Shown here: piece after piece, positions 30,992-37,260 of the stretch | How positions within the stretch are numbered: position 1 is the first letter of the stretch | Layout: each line of letters opens with the position of its first letter | Assembly (NCBI GenBank): GCA_022792175.1 | Contig: JAAWAN010000025.1 | Coordinates: 1-64,000 of the forward strand | DNA: 64,000 nt | Source of the DNA: Provencibacterium sp. | GTDB taxonomy: Bacteria > Bacillota > Clostridia > Oscillospirales > Ruminococcaceae | Direction: 5' to 3' | Program-made: the position numbers and the translations under genes | Notes under the pieces: model-generated | The model's database searches: none | The model's input: the letters and a program-made list of their open reading frames with translations, nothing else | What the model was told of the DNA's origin: nothing

Positions 30992-31339
30992 ATGAACGAT
31001 TACAGAATCGCCTATGTCACCGAAGGTGACAAGACCACCATTGAGCTTATTCGCGAGAATGTCTGCGTCACTAAGCAGTACAAAGAAATCCGCAGGATTA
31101 GCGCCAGTAACCTCCGCGCCCTCTGCGTCCGTCAGGACTGGTACACCGCCGGGGATAACGATGAGTACGGCCACCTGCTGTATGACCTCGCTCAGGACAA
31201 GGAGAGCCTGAGCACGGCGGACATCATCGAGATTGCGGCGGACATCATGGCGCATAGCGAGCTGGACGATGACTGCACCATCGAGAGCGTGGCCTTTGAG
31301 GTAGCCAGAATCGCTGATGTGTTCTTCGAGGAAGCCTGA
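30992..31339 (+). CDS. Hypothetical acidic protein
   Basis: 115 residues, start ATG at 30992 after ATAGGAGGAAATACC. Acidic and helical, beginning MNDYRIAYVTEGDKTTIELI and containing IIEIAADIMAHSELDDDCTIE. No membrane segment and no recognised domain. It is cotranscribed with the flanking small genes from the module 3 promoter. Confidence 0.6.
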   Translation: MNDYRIAYVTEGDKTTIELIRENVCVTKQYKEIRRISASNLRALCVRQDWYTAGDNDEYGHLLYDLAQDKESLSTADIIEIAADIMAHSELDDDCTIESVAFEVARIADVFFEEA

Positions 31340-31417
31340 GCCGAAACGCCTGTATAGGCGTCCACCGGAACTGCCCCACCGGTGCTGATGATGGCAGGGC
31401 AGAAAGGAGGCGAGAAG

Positions 31418-31639
31418 ATGCTTGAAGCGTCCGAATACAGAAAGAGGCAGCATGAAACCATTCAGCGCCTTATCCCTATCGTCATCGAAGGGATGACAGA
31501 TGAGATGTGGGGAAAGCCCACAACAGAAGCGGTTATTGCTGTTTTTGAGGAAGGCATTAAGTACCTCGAAAGAAGTGCTCTGCAGACCGACCCGGCAGAT
31601 TATTTGGATGACAGGAGTTCAGACAAGGGCTTATCATAG
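31418..31639 (+). CDS. Small hypothetical protein
   Basis: 73 residues, start ATG at 31418 with AAAGGAGGCGAGAAG upstream. MLEASEYRKRQHETIQRLIP, then GMTDEMWGKPTTEAVIAVFE, mostly helical. No family known. Its last 40 bases overlap the convergent minus-strand gene at 31600-31824. Confidence 0.55.
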   Translation: MLEASEYRKRQHETIQRLIPIVIEGMTDEMWGKPTTEAVIAVFEEGIKYLERSALQTDPADYLDDRSSDKGLS

Positions 31640-31824
31640 CGCGTCCTATCCGCGACCTCGGTCTCCATCTCGTTCAATGTCTGGGTATACAGGTCATAGA
31701 GCGTATGGCTTCCCATGTTTTGCAGGTCATCCCGCTTAGATAGCTTGAGCAGCGCGAGATCGTGCGCCAGCAGCTCAGGTTCGACATTAAAACCATACTG
31801 ACCGGCCTGGTCGTGCTTTCTCAT
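31600..31824 (-). CDS. Small hypothetical protein on the minus strand
   Basis: 74 residues, start ATG at 31824 with AAGGAG eight bases upstream. It begins MRKHDQAGQYGFNVEPELLA and is charged and helical (ALLKLSKRDDLQNMGSHTLY). It is isolated on the minus strand within rightward genes, so it may be expressed in the lysogen together with the repressors. Function unknown. Confidence 0.5.
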   Translation of the reverse strand: MRKHDQAGQYGFNVEPELLAHDLALLKLSKRDDLQNMGSHTLYDLYTQTLNEMETEVADRTRYDKPLSELLSSK

Positions 31825-31860
31825 GATAATCACTCCTTGACAAGAAAGAGGGGAAGAACG

Positions 31861-32031
31861 ATGGCCTTAAAGAGCGTTTGGTATTACAAACCGTTCATCC
31901 CGCGCCATTATCACACGCGATGCCATACAGCAAAGGGGTTCTGGTCTGTCCGGTGGTGGCAGTGGCTCGGGAAATGCTGGGGTATTGATTGGCAGCGGAT
32001 AGGAGGGACAAACAATCGAAAATTTCAATAA
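31861..32031 (+). CDS. Small Trp-rich basic protein
   Basis: 56 residues, start ATG at 31861 after GGGGAAGAACG. It is rich in Trp, His and Arg (ALKSVWYYKPFIPRHYHTRC, SVRWWQWLGKCWGIDWQRIG). The 3' end overlaps the next gene, whose Shine-Dalgarno sequence lies inside it. The unusual composition makes its coding status less certain. Confidence 0.4.
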   Translation: MALKSVWYYKPFIPRHYHTRCHTAKGFWSVRWWQWLGKCWGIDWQRIGGTNNRKFQ

Positions 32032-32350
32032 AACCAGGGCATATATAGAGGCCTCTGCCCGATTCTGGTCAGCCGTACATCCAGCGATTGAACGGGCGGC
32101 TCGCCAGTCCGGCATTCCTAAGGAGTACCTCCTGCGGGATGAAAAAGTCCATAACGCCCTCTTTCCTGACAGGAAACGGGTTCCCAGTGATGGGGAAATC
32201 ATTGCGGCCCTGCATAAGGTTAAGAGACGGAGGGAGCGGAAAGAAGTAATACTTATTTGGATTACCGTTATTCTTTCCAGCCTGTCAATGATTTTTTCTA
32301 TGTTAACCCTTGCCTTGTTCAACGGATGGCTGGACGGCTTCATGGCTTAA
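32015..32350 (+). CDS. Small membrane protein with probable AUC start codon
   Basis: 111 residues, open from ATC at 32015 to TAA at 32350. A perfect AGGAGG (32001-32006) sits eight bases before ATC, an in-frame TAG lies 15 bases upstream of it (31999-32001), and no ATG, GTG or TTG occurs in frame near the beginning. The product starts (I/M)ENFNKTRAYIEASARFWSA, continues with a basic region (KVKRRRERKEV) and ends in one membrane segment (ILIWITVILSSLSMIFSMLT). Soluble N-terminus and C-terminal helix match the small membrane proteins of the immunity modules. Either AUC initiation is used or a former ATG has mutated. Confidence 0.55.
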   Translation: MENFNKTRAYIEASARFWSAVHPAIERAARQSGIPKEYLLRDEKVHNALFPDRKRVPSDGEIIAALHKVKRRRERKEVILIWITVILSSLSMIFSMLTLALFNGWLDGFMA

Positions 32351-32351
32351 C

Positions 32352-32696
32352 CTAGGAACCGCAGGAATGGATGTAAAACCACCAGGAACTGAAAAAAGCC
32401 AGTATGGAAAATATCAGTGCCACGGCTGAAATACTGACAGGAATCCAGAACCTTCTGTTTTCCTTCTTTTGGTCTTTGATCACTTCCTGCAGGGCATCCA
32501 TGCTACTAAAGCCCGACCAGATGAGGCAATGTTCTTCAAAGCAGATGAACCTGTTATCTATAAGCCAGTCAACGTATCTTCCAAATTCGATAGGGTCGGT
32601 GATACTGGATTTTTGAAAAATCTCCATAGGGTCGCCGCCCTCAGCCCCAATAAGGCAGAGAACCTCTTTTTTCTTTTGATTGGTTAGATTTTTCAT
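32352..32696 (-). CDS. Single-helix membrane protein paired with repressor 4
   Basis: 114 residues. Soluble N-terminus (EVLCLIGAEGGDPMEIFQKS, YVDWLIDNRFICFEEHCLIW) with a winged-helix-like feel, then one membrane segment at about 86-108 (IPVSISAVALIFSILAFFSS). The start overlaps the repressor 4 stop (TAATG), so the two are coupled. The arrangement is the same as the 29724-30074/30078-30305 pair, although sequence similarity is limited to the helix region. It ends one base from the convergent AUC-start gene. Confidence 0.6.
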   Translation of the reverse strand: MKNLTNQKKKEVLCLIGAEGGDPMEIFQKSSITDPIEFGRYVDWLIDNRFICFEEHCLIWSGFSSMDALQEVIKDQKKENRRFWIPVSISAVALIFSILAFFSSWWFYIHSCGS

Positions 32697-32917
32697 TACC
32701 GGTTCACCTTCGGCTTGTCCGTCCGCCCCAGCAGGTAATCCACCGAGCAGCCGAGATAATCGGCGATTTTACTCAGATTCGCGGCTGAAATATCGGAGGT
32801 CGGTTTGCTTTTCCACTTGCTGAAAAGGCTTTCAGAAATGCCGGTTTCTTTTGCGAGCCGGTAGGCTGAAACGCTTCTTTGTTCCAACAGAGCTAAAATG
32901 TAATCGGAATATTCCAT
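32696..32917 (-). CDS. XRE-family repressor, immunity module 4
   Basis: 73 residues, start ATG at 32917 with GGAGG seven bases upstream. A compact helix-turn-helix, YILALLEQRSVSAYRLAKET with recognition region SESLFSKWKSKPTSDISAAN, ends in KIADYLGCSVDYLLGRTDKPKVNR, the same tail as repressors 2 and 3. The N-terminus is unlike theirs and resembles the commonest Clostridia phage repressors. Its presumed operator, ACTTGAATATATTCAAGT, lies in the divergent promoter. Confidence 0.8.
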   Translation of the reverse strand: MEYSDYILALLEQRSVSAYRLAKETGISESLFSKWKSKPTSDISAANLSKIADYLGCSVDYLLGRTDKPKVNR

Positions 32918-32971
32918 AAAAACACCTCCGCATTTTTGGAACACTTACTTGAATTAATTCATGTAAATCCC

Positions 32972-33000
32972 TTGAATACTTGAATATATTCAAGTATAAT
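32972..33000 (+). promoter_or_regulatory. Immunity module 4 rightward promoter and operator
   Basis: TTGAAT (32972-32977), 17-bp spacer, TATAAT (32995-33000). The spacer and flanks hold the perfect palindrome ACTTGAATATATTCAAGT (32978-32995), and a near copy, ACTTGAATTAATTCATGT, lies at 32947-32964. The leader CCCAATAAATAAGCCG follows at 33008. Confidence 0.8.
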
Positions 33001-33053
33001 GAAGATACCCAATAAATAAGCCGCAAGAGTACGGAAAGGAAGGGGGGACTACC

Positions 33054-33341
33054 ATGCCGACGACTACCGAGACCAACCGGCAGCGCCTGATTCGTTGCCT
33101 GACCTGGGATTGGAAGACCACCGGGACGCCGCTCATCTGGACGCTGGAACAGCTCGCGGAGGACGCGGATATGCCCATCGCCGAAATCAACCCGTTCGCA
33201 ATCACTGAAGAACAGGCCGCCAAACTGCTTGCCGCCTATTTTGGGGAGAATATCGCGGACCCATGCGGTTCCGCGCAAGGAGGCACCCAGGATGGAATCC
33301 AAAGAAGTGAAACTGGCCGAATGTGCAATCAAGCCGTTTGA
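33054..33341 (+). CDS. Hypothetical early protein of immunity module 4
   Basis: 95 residues, start ATG at 33054 after AAGGAAGGGGGG. MPTTTETNRQRLIRCLTWDW, then LEQLAEDADMPIAEINPFAI, a helix-turn-helix-like stretch. It is the first gene on the module 4 rightward transcript, the position of Cro-like or antirepressor proteins, but I do not recognise the family. It overlaps the next gene by about 50 bases. Confidence 0.55.
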   Translation: MPTTTETNRQRLIRCLTWDWKTTGTPLIWTLEQLAEDADMPIAEINPFAITEEQAAKLLAAYFGENIADPCGSAQGGTQDGIQRSETGRMCNQAV

Positions 33342-33537
33342 GGAATTCCGGGAAGAATTCCCTGCGCTGTGCACCAATCCTGCTGTTACCACGGAGAGCG
33401 TGGAGAAGGCTGCCAGACAGATTTTTTCCTCGCTTTCTAAGCTCTCGCTGACCGTACAGGAGGCACATGCGTTCCTTTCGATGATTCAGCATGAAATCGG
33501 CAGCTTTTACCTCGGCCGGCATTCGGATGCTAAGTAG
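33292..33537 (+). CDS. Hypothetical helical protein
   Basis: 81 residues, start ATG at 33292 with AAGGAG eleven bases upstream. MESKEVKLAECAIKPFEEFR, then SLSKLSLTVQEAHAFLSMIQ. All-helical, no membrane segment, no recognised family. It belongs to the rightward early operon. 33541-33680 is a non-coding leader with the recurrent ACAACAAATAAGCC motif at 33642. Confidence 0.55.
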   Translation: MESKEVKLAECAIKPFEEFREEFPALCTNPAVTTESVEKAARQIFSSLSKLSLTVQEAHAFLSMIQHEIGSFYLGRHSDAK

Positions 33538-33681
33538 TTGCATCTGACTGCAAGGCTGCGAAGGTACACCAAATCAAGCCCTGGAAAGGCCAGAGCTAAA
33601 AAAGACCTTATCCTTATTATACAGGGTTGGCCGCAAAAACACAACAAATAAGCCTAAAAAACAGGGAGAGGAGGAAAAACG

Positions 33682-33903
33682 ATGGAGGGAACCCAGAAGC
33701 AGAGCCGCAAGCCGAAGACAGACTTCGGGGTTGAGGTCAAAGTTTTTACTGCGAAGACAGGCATGAACCTGAAGCAGCTGGCCGCGGAATCCGGTGTGAA
33801 GTACACTACGCTGGTAGAATCGACCACCGGCAGATGTGCCGGGCATAAGCTGATTCCGGTTGTGCGCCGCTTCATGGAAAGCTATCAGAGCAAGGAGGCT
33901 TAA
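33682..33903 (+). CDS. Small HTH-like protein
   Basis: 73 residues, start ATG at 33682 after GGAGAGGAGGAAAAACG. After a basic start, VKVFTAKTGMNLKQLAAESG followed by VKYTTLVESTTGRCAGHKLI fits a short XRE-type helix-turn-helix. It may be a Cro-like regulator of the early genes. It is encoded on the plus strand, unlike the four repressors, and does not share their C-terminal tail. Confidence 0.55.
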   Translation: MEGTQKQSRKPKTDFGVEVKVFTAKTGMNLKQLAAESGVKYTTLVESTTGRCAGHKLIPVVRRFMESYQSKEA

Positions 33904-33940
33904 GCTGCCTTCATTTTACCGCGAAGGGAGGGGAAAAACC

Positions 33941-34570
33941 ATGAAGCAGGATAGCGAGTCCTATTACAAAACCTGCAGAGTTCTTGCGGGTTTGACGCAG
34001 GAAGCCGCAGCGGAGCTGCTGCATGTCTCGGAGCGCAGCTTGTCGGCCTATGAAAACGGCGCAGAGGTGCCGGAGGATATCGTCGACCGTATGTCCCAGG
34101 CATACAACTCCCCGCTGCTGGCCTGCTGGCATATGAAGCATCACAACGTGCTCGGGAAGTACCTGCCGGATGTGTTCGACCCGGCGACTAACGGGGACAT
34201 GGCCTTTCAGCTGATTATCGCCCGTGATGACCTGGATCCCGCGACGGAAATCATTAAGGAGATTATGCGCGACCTGGTTGTAGATGAGCAGGAGCGGCCG
34301 GCGCTGGCCGACCAGCTGGAAATCCTCCGGCGGGTAGCCGGGCAGATTATGAGCGCGGTCATTTACGGCGAAAAATTATGCCGGGAAGGAGGCGGAGATA
34401 ATGCCTGTTGCAGCAAGGACTGTCAGAGCTGCCAAACGGCGGATTGCCTACATGGAAGAAGTCAACCATTTCTTCCGGGAACGGGGTACGTTAGTCGGCT
34501 GCCCCACCCTCAGCGCGCCGCTGGCGCTGCGCATGACCGCCGCCATGAAGGCGGGCCATGCCGGGTATGA
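33941..34570 (+). CDS. HTH-domain phage regulator with extended C-terminus
   Basis: 209 residues, start ATG at 33941 after GAAGGGAGGGG. Residues 8-62 are an XRE helix-turn-helix (YYKTCRVLAGLTQEAAAELL, HVSERSLSAYENGAEVPEDI). The middle (about 70-150) is helical and similar to phage proteins that follow such domains. From about residue 153 the frame runs 170 bases into the next gene, and the product turns Cys-, Gly- and His-rich without clear structure, so the natural end was probably near 34390. Confidence 0.65.
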   Translation: MKQDSESYYKTCRVLAGLTQEAAAELLHVSERSLSAYENGAEVPEDIVDRMSQAYNSPLLACWHMKHHNVLGKYLPDVFDPATNGDMAFQLIIARDDLDPATEIIKEIMRDLVVDEQERPALADQLEILRRVAGQIMSAVIYGEKLCREGGGDNACCSKDCQSCQTADCLHGRSQPFLPGTGYVSRLPHPQRAAGAAHDRRHEGGPCRV

Positions 34571-34625
34571 TGTCCCCTTCCCCAGCTGGATGATTGAGCA
34601 GGAGCGCGCGAAGCTGGGGGAATAG
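34401..34625 (+). CDS. Small hypothetical phage protein
   Basis: 74 residues, start ATG at 34401 with AAGGAGGCGGAGATA upstream. MPVAARTVRAAKRRIAYMEE, then PLALRMTAAMKAGHAGYDVP. Codon usage is normal, in contrast to the overlapping tail of the previous frame, so this frame is the real one over 34401-34570. No known domain. Confidence 0.6.
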   Translation: MPVAARTVRAAKRRIAYMEEVNHFFRERGTLVGCPTLSAPLALRMTAAMKAGHAGYDVPFPSWMIEQERAKLGE

Positions 34626-34670
34626 GACAAATCTGGCATCCCATAGGATGAAAACAGGGGGGTGCGAATT

Positions 34671-34862
34671 TTGATTAATCCGCCGGTGGAAGGGCACGTG
34701 GTGAGCGAATTCTTTTTGGGCGCGACGCGGGTAAAAATCTGCGATGATTATTGCCGGGACAAAACTCCTGAAGATGTGCAGGCGATTCTGCAGCGTATTG
34801 CTGAGAATGCCTACCGAGCTTTTCAAGCGGCGGCAGAACCGATACAGGAGGAAACAGCGTGA
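34671..34862 (+). CDS. Small hypothetical protein
   Basis: 63 residues from TTG at 34671, which is eight bases after AGGGGG; a GTG at 34662 is possible but too close to that site. It begins MINPPVEGHVVSEFFLGATR and contains KTPEDVQAILQRIAENAYRA. Its stop overlaps the start of the transglycosylase gene (GTGA), implying coupling. Confidence 0.55.
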   Translation: MINPPVEGHVVSEFFLGATRVKICDDYCRDKTPEDVQAILQRIAENAYRAFQAAAEPIQEETA

Positions 34863-35482
34863 AAGAGTACATAGTGGCGCTTGCAGCTCTGACGCTCATT
34901 GCGGCGACAGGATATAAGCTGCGCCCACAGCCGGAACAGGCGGACAAGCCTGATGAGCATCCGCGGCCGGCAGCGCCGGTAGAAGTTCTTTATCCGCAGG
35001 AGCCTGTGGCTGTCTACCTGGCGGCGCCCGTCTTTGTCCCTTATGATGTGCCGCTCAGTGCAGAGCTGCAGCAGTACACGGCCGCTCAATGCGCAGCAGC
35101 AGAGCCGCCGGTGCCTTTTGAGATAGCCCTGGCACTGATGGAGCACGAAAGTGGATTTCAGGCAGATGCGCTCGGGTACAACCGCAATGGCAGCGAGGAC
35201 CACGGGCTGATGCAGGTCAACACCTGCAATCATGAGTGGATGGCGGACAAGCTCGGGTTGGAAGATTTTTTGGACCCGGAACAGAATATCCGCGCGGGTG
35301 TGTATCTGCTGTCGCTGCATCTGGAGAATCATCCGGAGGATCTGCACCGGGCACTGATGGCCTATCAGTACGGAGAAAGCGGCGCACAGAAAAAATGGCA
35401 GGAGGGCATCCTGCAAAGTGATTTCAGCCGGGCAGTAATTTCCCGGGCGGAGGAACTGAAAGGCGGTCCCACGTATGTATGA
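34859..35482 (+). CDS. Lytic transglycosylase-like protein (SLT fold)
   Basis: 207 residues, GTG start at 34859 after CAGGAGGAAACAGC. An N-terminal hydrophobic segment (about 4-18, YIVALAALTLIAATG) is a signal or anchor. The Pro-rich linker leads to an SLT domain from about residue 85: IALALMEHESGFQADALGYN with the catalytic Glu in HESGF, DHGLMQVNTCNHEWM, and IRAGVYLLSLHL. Such enzymes cut peptidoglycan glycan strands. The location in the early region, far from the lysis genes, suggests a role in entry or establishment, or a morphogenetic muramidase on a mobile element. Confidence 0.75.
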   Translation: MKEYIVALAALTLIAATGYKLRPQPEQADKPDEHPRPAAPVEVLYPQEPVAVYLAAPVFVPYDVPLSAELQQYTAAQCAAAEPPVPFEIALALMEHESGFQADALGYNRNGSEDHGLMQVNTCNHEWMADKLGLEDFLDPEQNIRAGVYLLSLHLENHPEDLHRALMAYQYGESGAQKKWQEGILQSDFSRAVISRAEELKGGPTYV

Positions 35483-35717
35483 TAATCCGCTTTGTTTGTT
35501 GGTGCTTTTTCTCATTCCGGGTTTAGCGGGAGTGATGGCTGCCGCCGAATGGTACATACCGGCCAGTTGGAAAGAGCAGATTATCCGGGTAGCTTTTGGC
35601 TGTCATCAAAAAGTAAGCTGCAGCAAAGGAGGTAAGACAATAGATGTATCAAAAAGGACAGTCACAGGCCGCACGCTGTCAAAGATGCGGCCGGCCGATT
35701 CGATTTATCAAAAATAG
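35475..35717 (+). CDS. Small membrane protein
   Basis: 80 residues, start ATG at 35475 inside the end of the transglycosylase gene. One hydrophobic segment lies at about 5-27 (PLCLLVLFLIPGLAGVMAAA). The last 25 residues overlap the next gene in another frame. The N-terminal half looks real; the exact end is doubtful. Confidence 0.45.
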   Translation: MYDNPLCLLVLFLIPGLAGVMAAAEWYIPASWKEQIIRVAFGCHQKVSCSKGGKTIDVSKRTVTGRTLSKMRPADSIYQK

Positions 35718-35898
35718 CAATGGCGCTTTCGTCCCCGTCGAACCCGCATCAGGCTACTATGTTCCGGATGAGATACGCGGGACGTCAATTTTCGTAGATA
35801 TGTCCGGTATGGTTCGGAAAGGACGGGGTAACGTGGACGGGATGGAAGGCCATCTGCTGCACCGGTGCTCACGGAAGGGAAGAAAGGAGGAAAAGTAG
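35644..35898 (+). CDS. Small zinc-ribbon-like protein
   Basis: 84 residues, start ATG at 35644 with AAAGGAGGTAAGACA upstream. It begins with ARCQRCGRPIRFIKNSNGAF, a CXXC half-ribbon, followed by VPVEPASGYYVPDEI and a late HRC. This resembles small phage proteins with a single structural zinc site. Function unknown. The strong ribosome binding site supports the start. Confidence 0.6.
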   Translation: MYQKGQSQAARCQRCGRPIRFIKNSNGAFVPVEPASGYYVPDEIRGTSIFVDMSGMVRKGRGNVDGMEGHLLHRCSRKGRKEEK

Positions 35899-35899
35899 C

Positions 35900-36142
35900 G
35901 TGCCGCCCGTCCGGTGCAAGTATTGTAAGCATATCCTCAAGGGAGAGCTCAGTCAGGCCACCGGTTACGGCCCGTTATGCTACCGGCGGATTTTTGGCCG
36001 CAGACCGAAAAGGCCAGGCGGCGGAAAACCTAGCCGGAAATCACGCAGGAAGAGGGACATCGCACCGGCCGCTATCGACGGGCAGCTCACATTGTTTGAC
36101 CTGATGGAAAGGGAGAGCGAGGATGCCGAAGAACAAAAATAA
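35900..36142 (+). CDS. DUF6011-like small zinc-binding protein
   Basis: 80 residues, GTG start at 35900 after GGAGGAAAAGTAGC. It has CKYCKHILKGELSQATGYGP then LCYRRIFGR, a CXXC...C pattern like DUF6011, followed by a strongly basic stretch (RRPKRPGGGKPSRKSRRKRD). The basic tail suggests nucleic-acid binding. It is translated next to the similar Cys protein just upstream. Confidence 0.6.
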   Translation: MPPVRCKYCKHILKGELSQATGYGPLCYRRIFGRRPKRPGGGKPSRKSRRKRDIAPAAIDGQLTLFDLMERESEDAEEQK

Positions 36143-36230
36143 CCGGGCGTGCTCATCACACGCCCGGCCCACGAAAAAGAAAGGACTGCGCCACTCACCA
36201 CAGCTACGCAGTCCCGCAAGGCAGCCTTGC
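36143..36230 (+). repeat. Three tandem hairpins in an intergenic region
   Basis: CCGGGCGTG/CACGCCCGG (36143-36151, 36159-36167), GGACTGCG/CGCAGTCC (36183-36190, 36207-36214) and GCAAGG/CCTTGC (36216-36221, 36225-36230), followed by a T-rich stretch. It could be a compound terminator closing the early operon, or a structured phage RNA. Confidence 0.6.
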
Positions 36231-36289
36231 CTCCCTTTTATTTTAGCACAGGCTGCGCAAAAGCGCAACCCTGAAAATAGGAGGATGAG

Positions 36290-37246
36290 ATGAATATTCA
36301 AGGTATTACACAGGCGCTGGTGACGCTCAACGATTACCCGCGCGACAAGTATAACGTGCTGATTCCGGTCAGCACCATGCAGGTGATGAACGACCTGCAG
36401 AAGATTATTGTCAATCAGGTGCAGCTGGATCCTGACCCGAAGGGGGCGGACATCTACCTTGAGAAGAGCAGCGGCAAATATGCGATCACCAAAGTCGGAG
36501 GGATGAAGCTGTCGGCCGCTGCTAATATCAGCGTTGTGTCAACCGAAAAGGTGATGACCGATGGATGCAAGCGGTGTGTTGAAATGGCGAGGGCAACCGG
36601 AAAAGCTCAGAGCTGCGGCACCTGCCCTCACAGGCAGGATTTGGCCACGACCGTTTCCATCCGTGTGCCGGAGCCTGGCGGCGGTTTCCGCATTATCTCC
36701 GCTACCCGCGAAATCAACTGCGAAATTGAAAAATCGGCGATGACCGATGCGCAGTATAAGCGTTTCTACCCCCATCGGGCGGCCATTGCAGAGAGCAAGG
36801 CATTCATGCGGGCCATCCGTGCGGCGCTGGGCCTGGCAGCCGTCTATACGCTTGAAGAGATTAAGCGGCCCTTTATCATTGCCCATGTAGTGCCCAATCT
36901 GGATGCACCGGAAATCCGTGCCGCTGTAGCGCAAGGATATCTGCAGAGCATGGGACTCCTCTTTGAGCGTCCGGCGGCCGCTGCATTGCCGGGGAGGGAA
37001 GCCGTTCCGGCGGAGCATCTTACGGATGATGCTCCCCTTGCATTGGAGGCGCCGGATTTTCCGGAGGAGCCCGCCGAGCCGGCAGGCATAGAGGACTATG
37101 CTATCCCTGCCGATGGCCCGCCGCTGGAATGCGCGGATTGCGGGAAGGATATCACCCAGAAAGTGTTTGATTACTCGGCCAATAAGTATGGGCGCCCGCT
37201 GTGCTTTGTCTGCCAGAACAGGGAAAAACAGAACGGACGCCGTTAA
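36290..37246 (+). CDS. Phage protein upstream of the SbcCD fusion, possible recombination factor
   Basis: 318 residues, start ATG at 36290 after AGGAGGATGAG. Unknown family. A central region with four cysteines (TDGCKRCVEMARATGKAQSC, GTCPH) resembles a zinc site. The motif AIAESKAFMRAIRAALGLAA is reminiscent of phage annealing or single-strand-binding proteins. The C-terminus is Pro/Ala/Glu-rich and ends in a CADCGKD...CFVCQNRE ribbon. The gene is 14 bp before the nuclease-ATPase fusion and probably works with it, so a recombination or replication mediator is my inference. Confidence 0.55.
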   Translation: MNIQGITQALVTLNDYPRDKYNVLIPVSTMQVMNDLQKIIVNQVQLDPDPKGADIYLEKSSGKYAITKVGGMKLSAAANISVVSTEKVMTDGCKRCVEMARATGKAQSCGTCPHRQDLATTVSIRVPEPGGGFRIISATREINCEIEKSAMTDAQYKRFYPHRAAIAESKAFMRAIRAALGLAAVYTLEEIKRPFIIAHVVPNLDAPEIRAAVAQGYLQSMGLLFERPAAAALPGREAVPAEHLTDDAPLALEAPDFPEEPAEPAGIEDYAIPADGPPLECADCGKDITQKVFDYSANKYGRPLCFVCQNREKQNGRR

Positions 37247-37260
37247 AAGGAGGATGTAAA

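Noticed and set aside
31867-32343. 158-codon minus-strand frame
   Set aside because: Antisense to the two plus-strand small genes with good Shine-Dalgarno sites; no start signal of its own.
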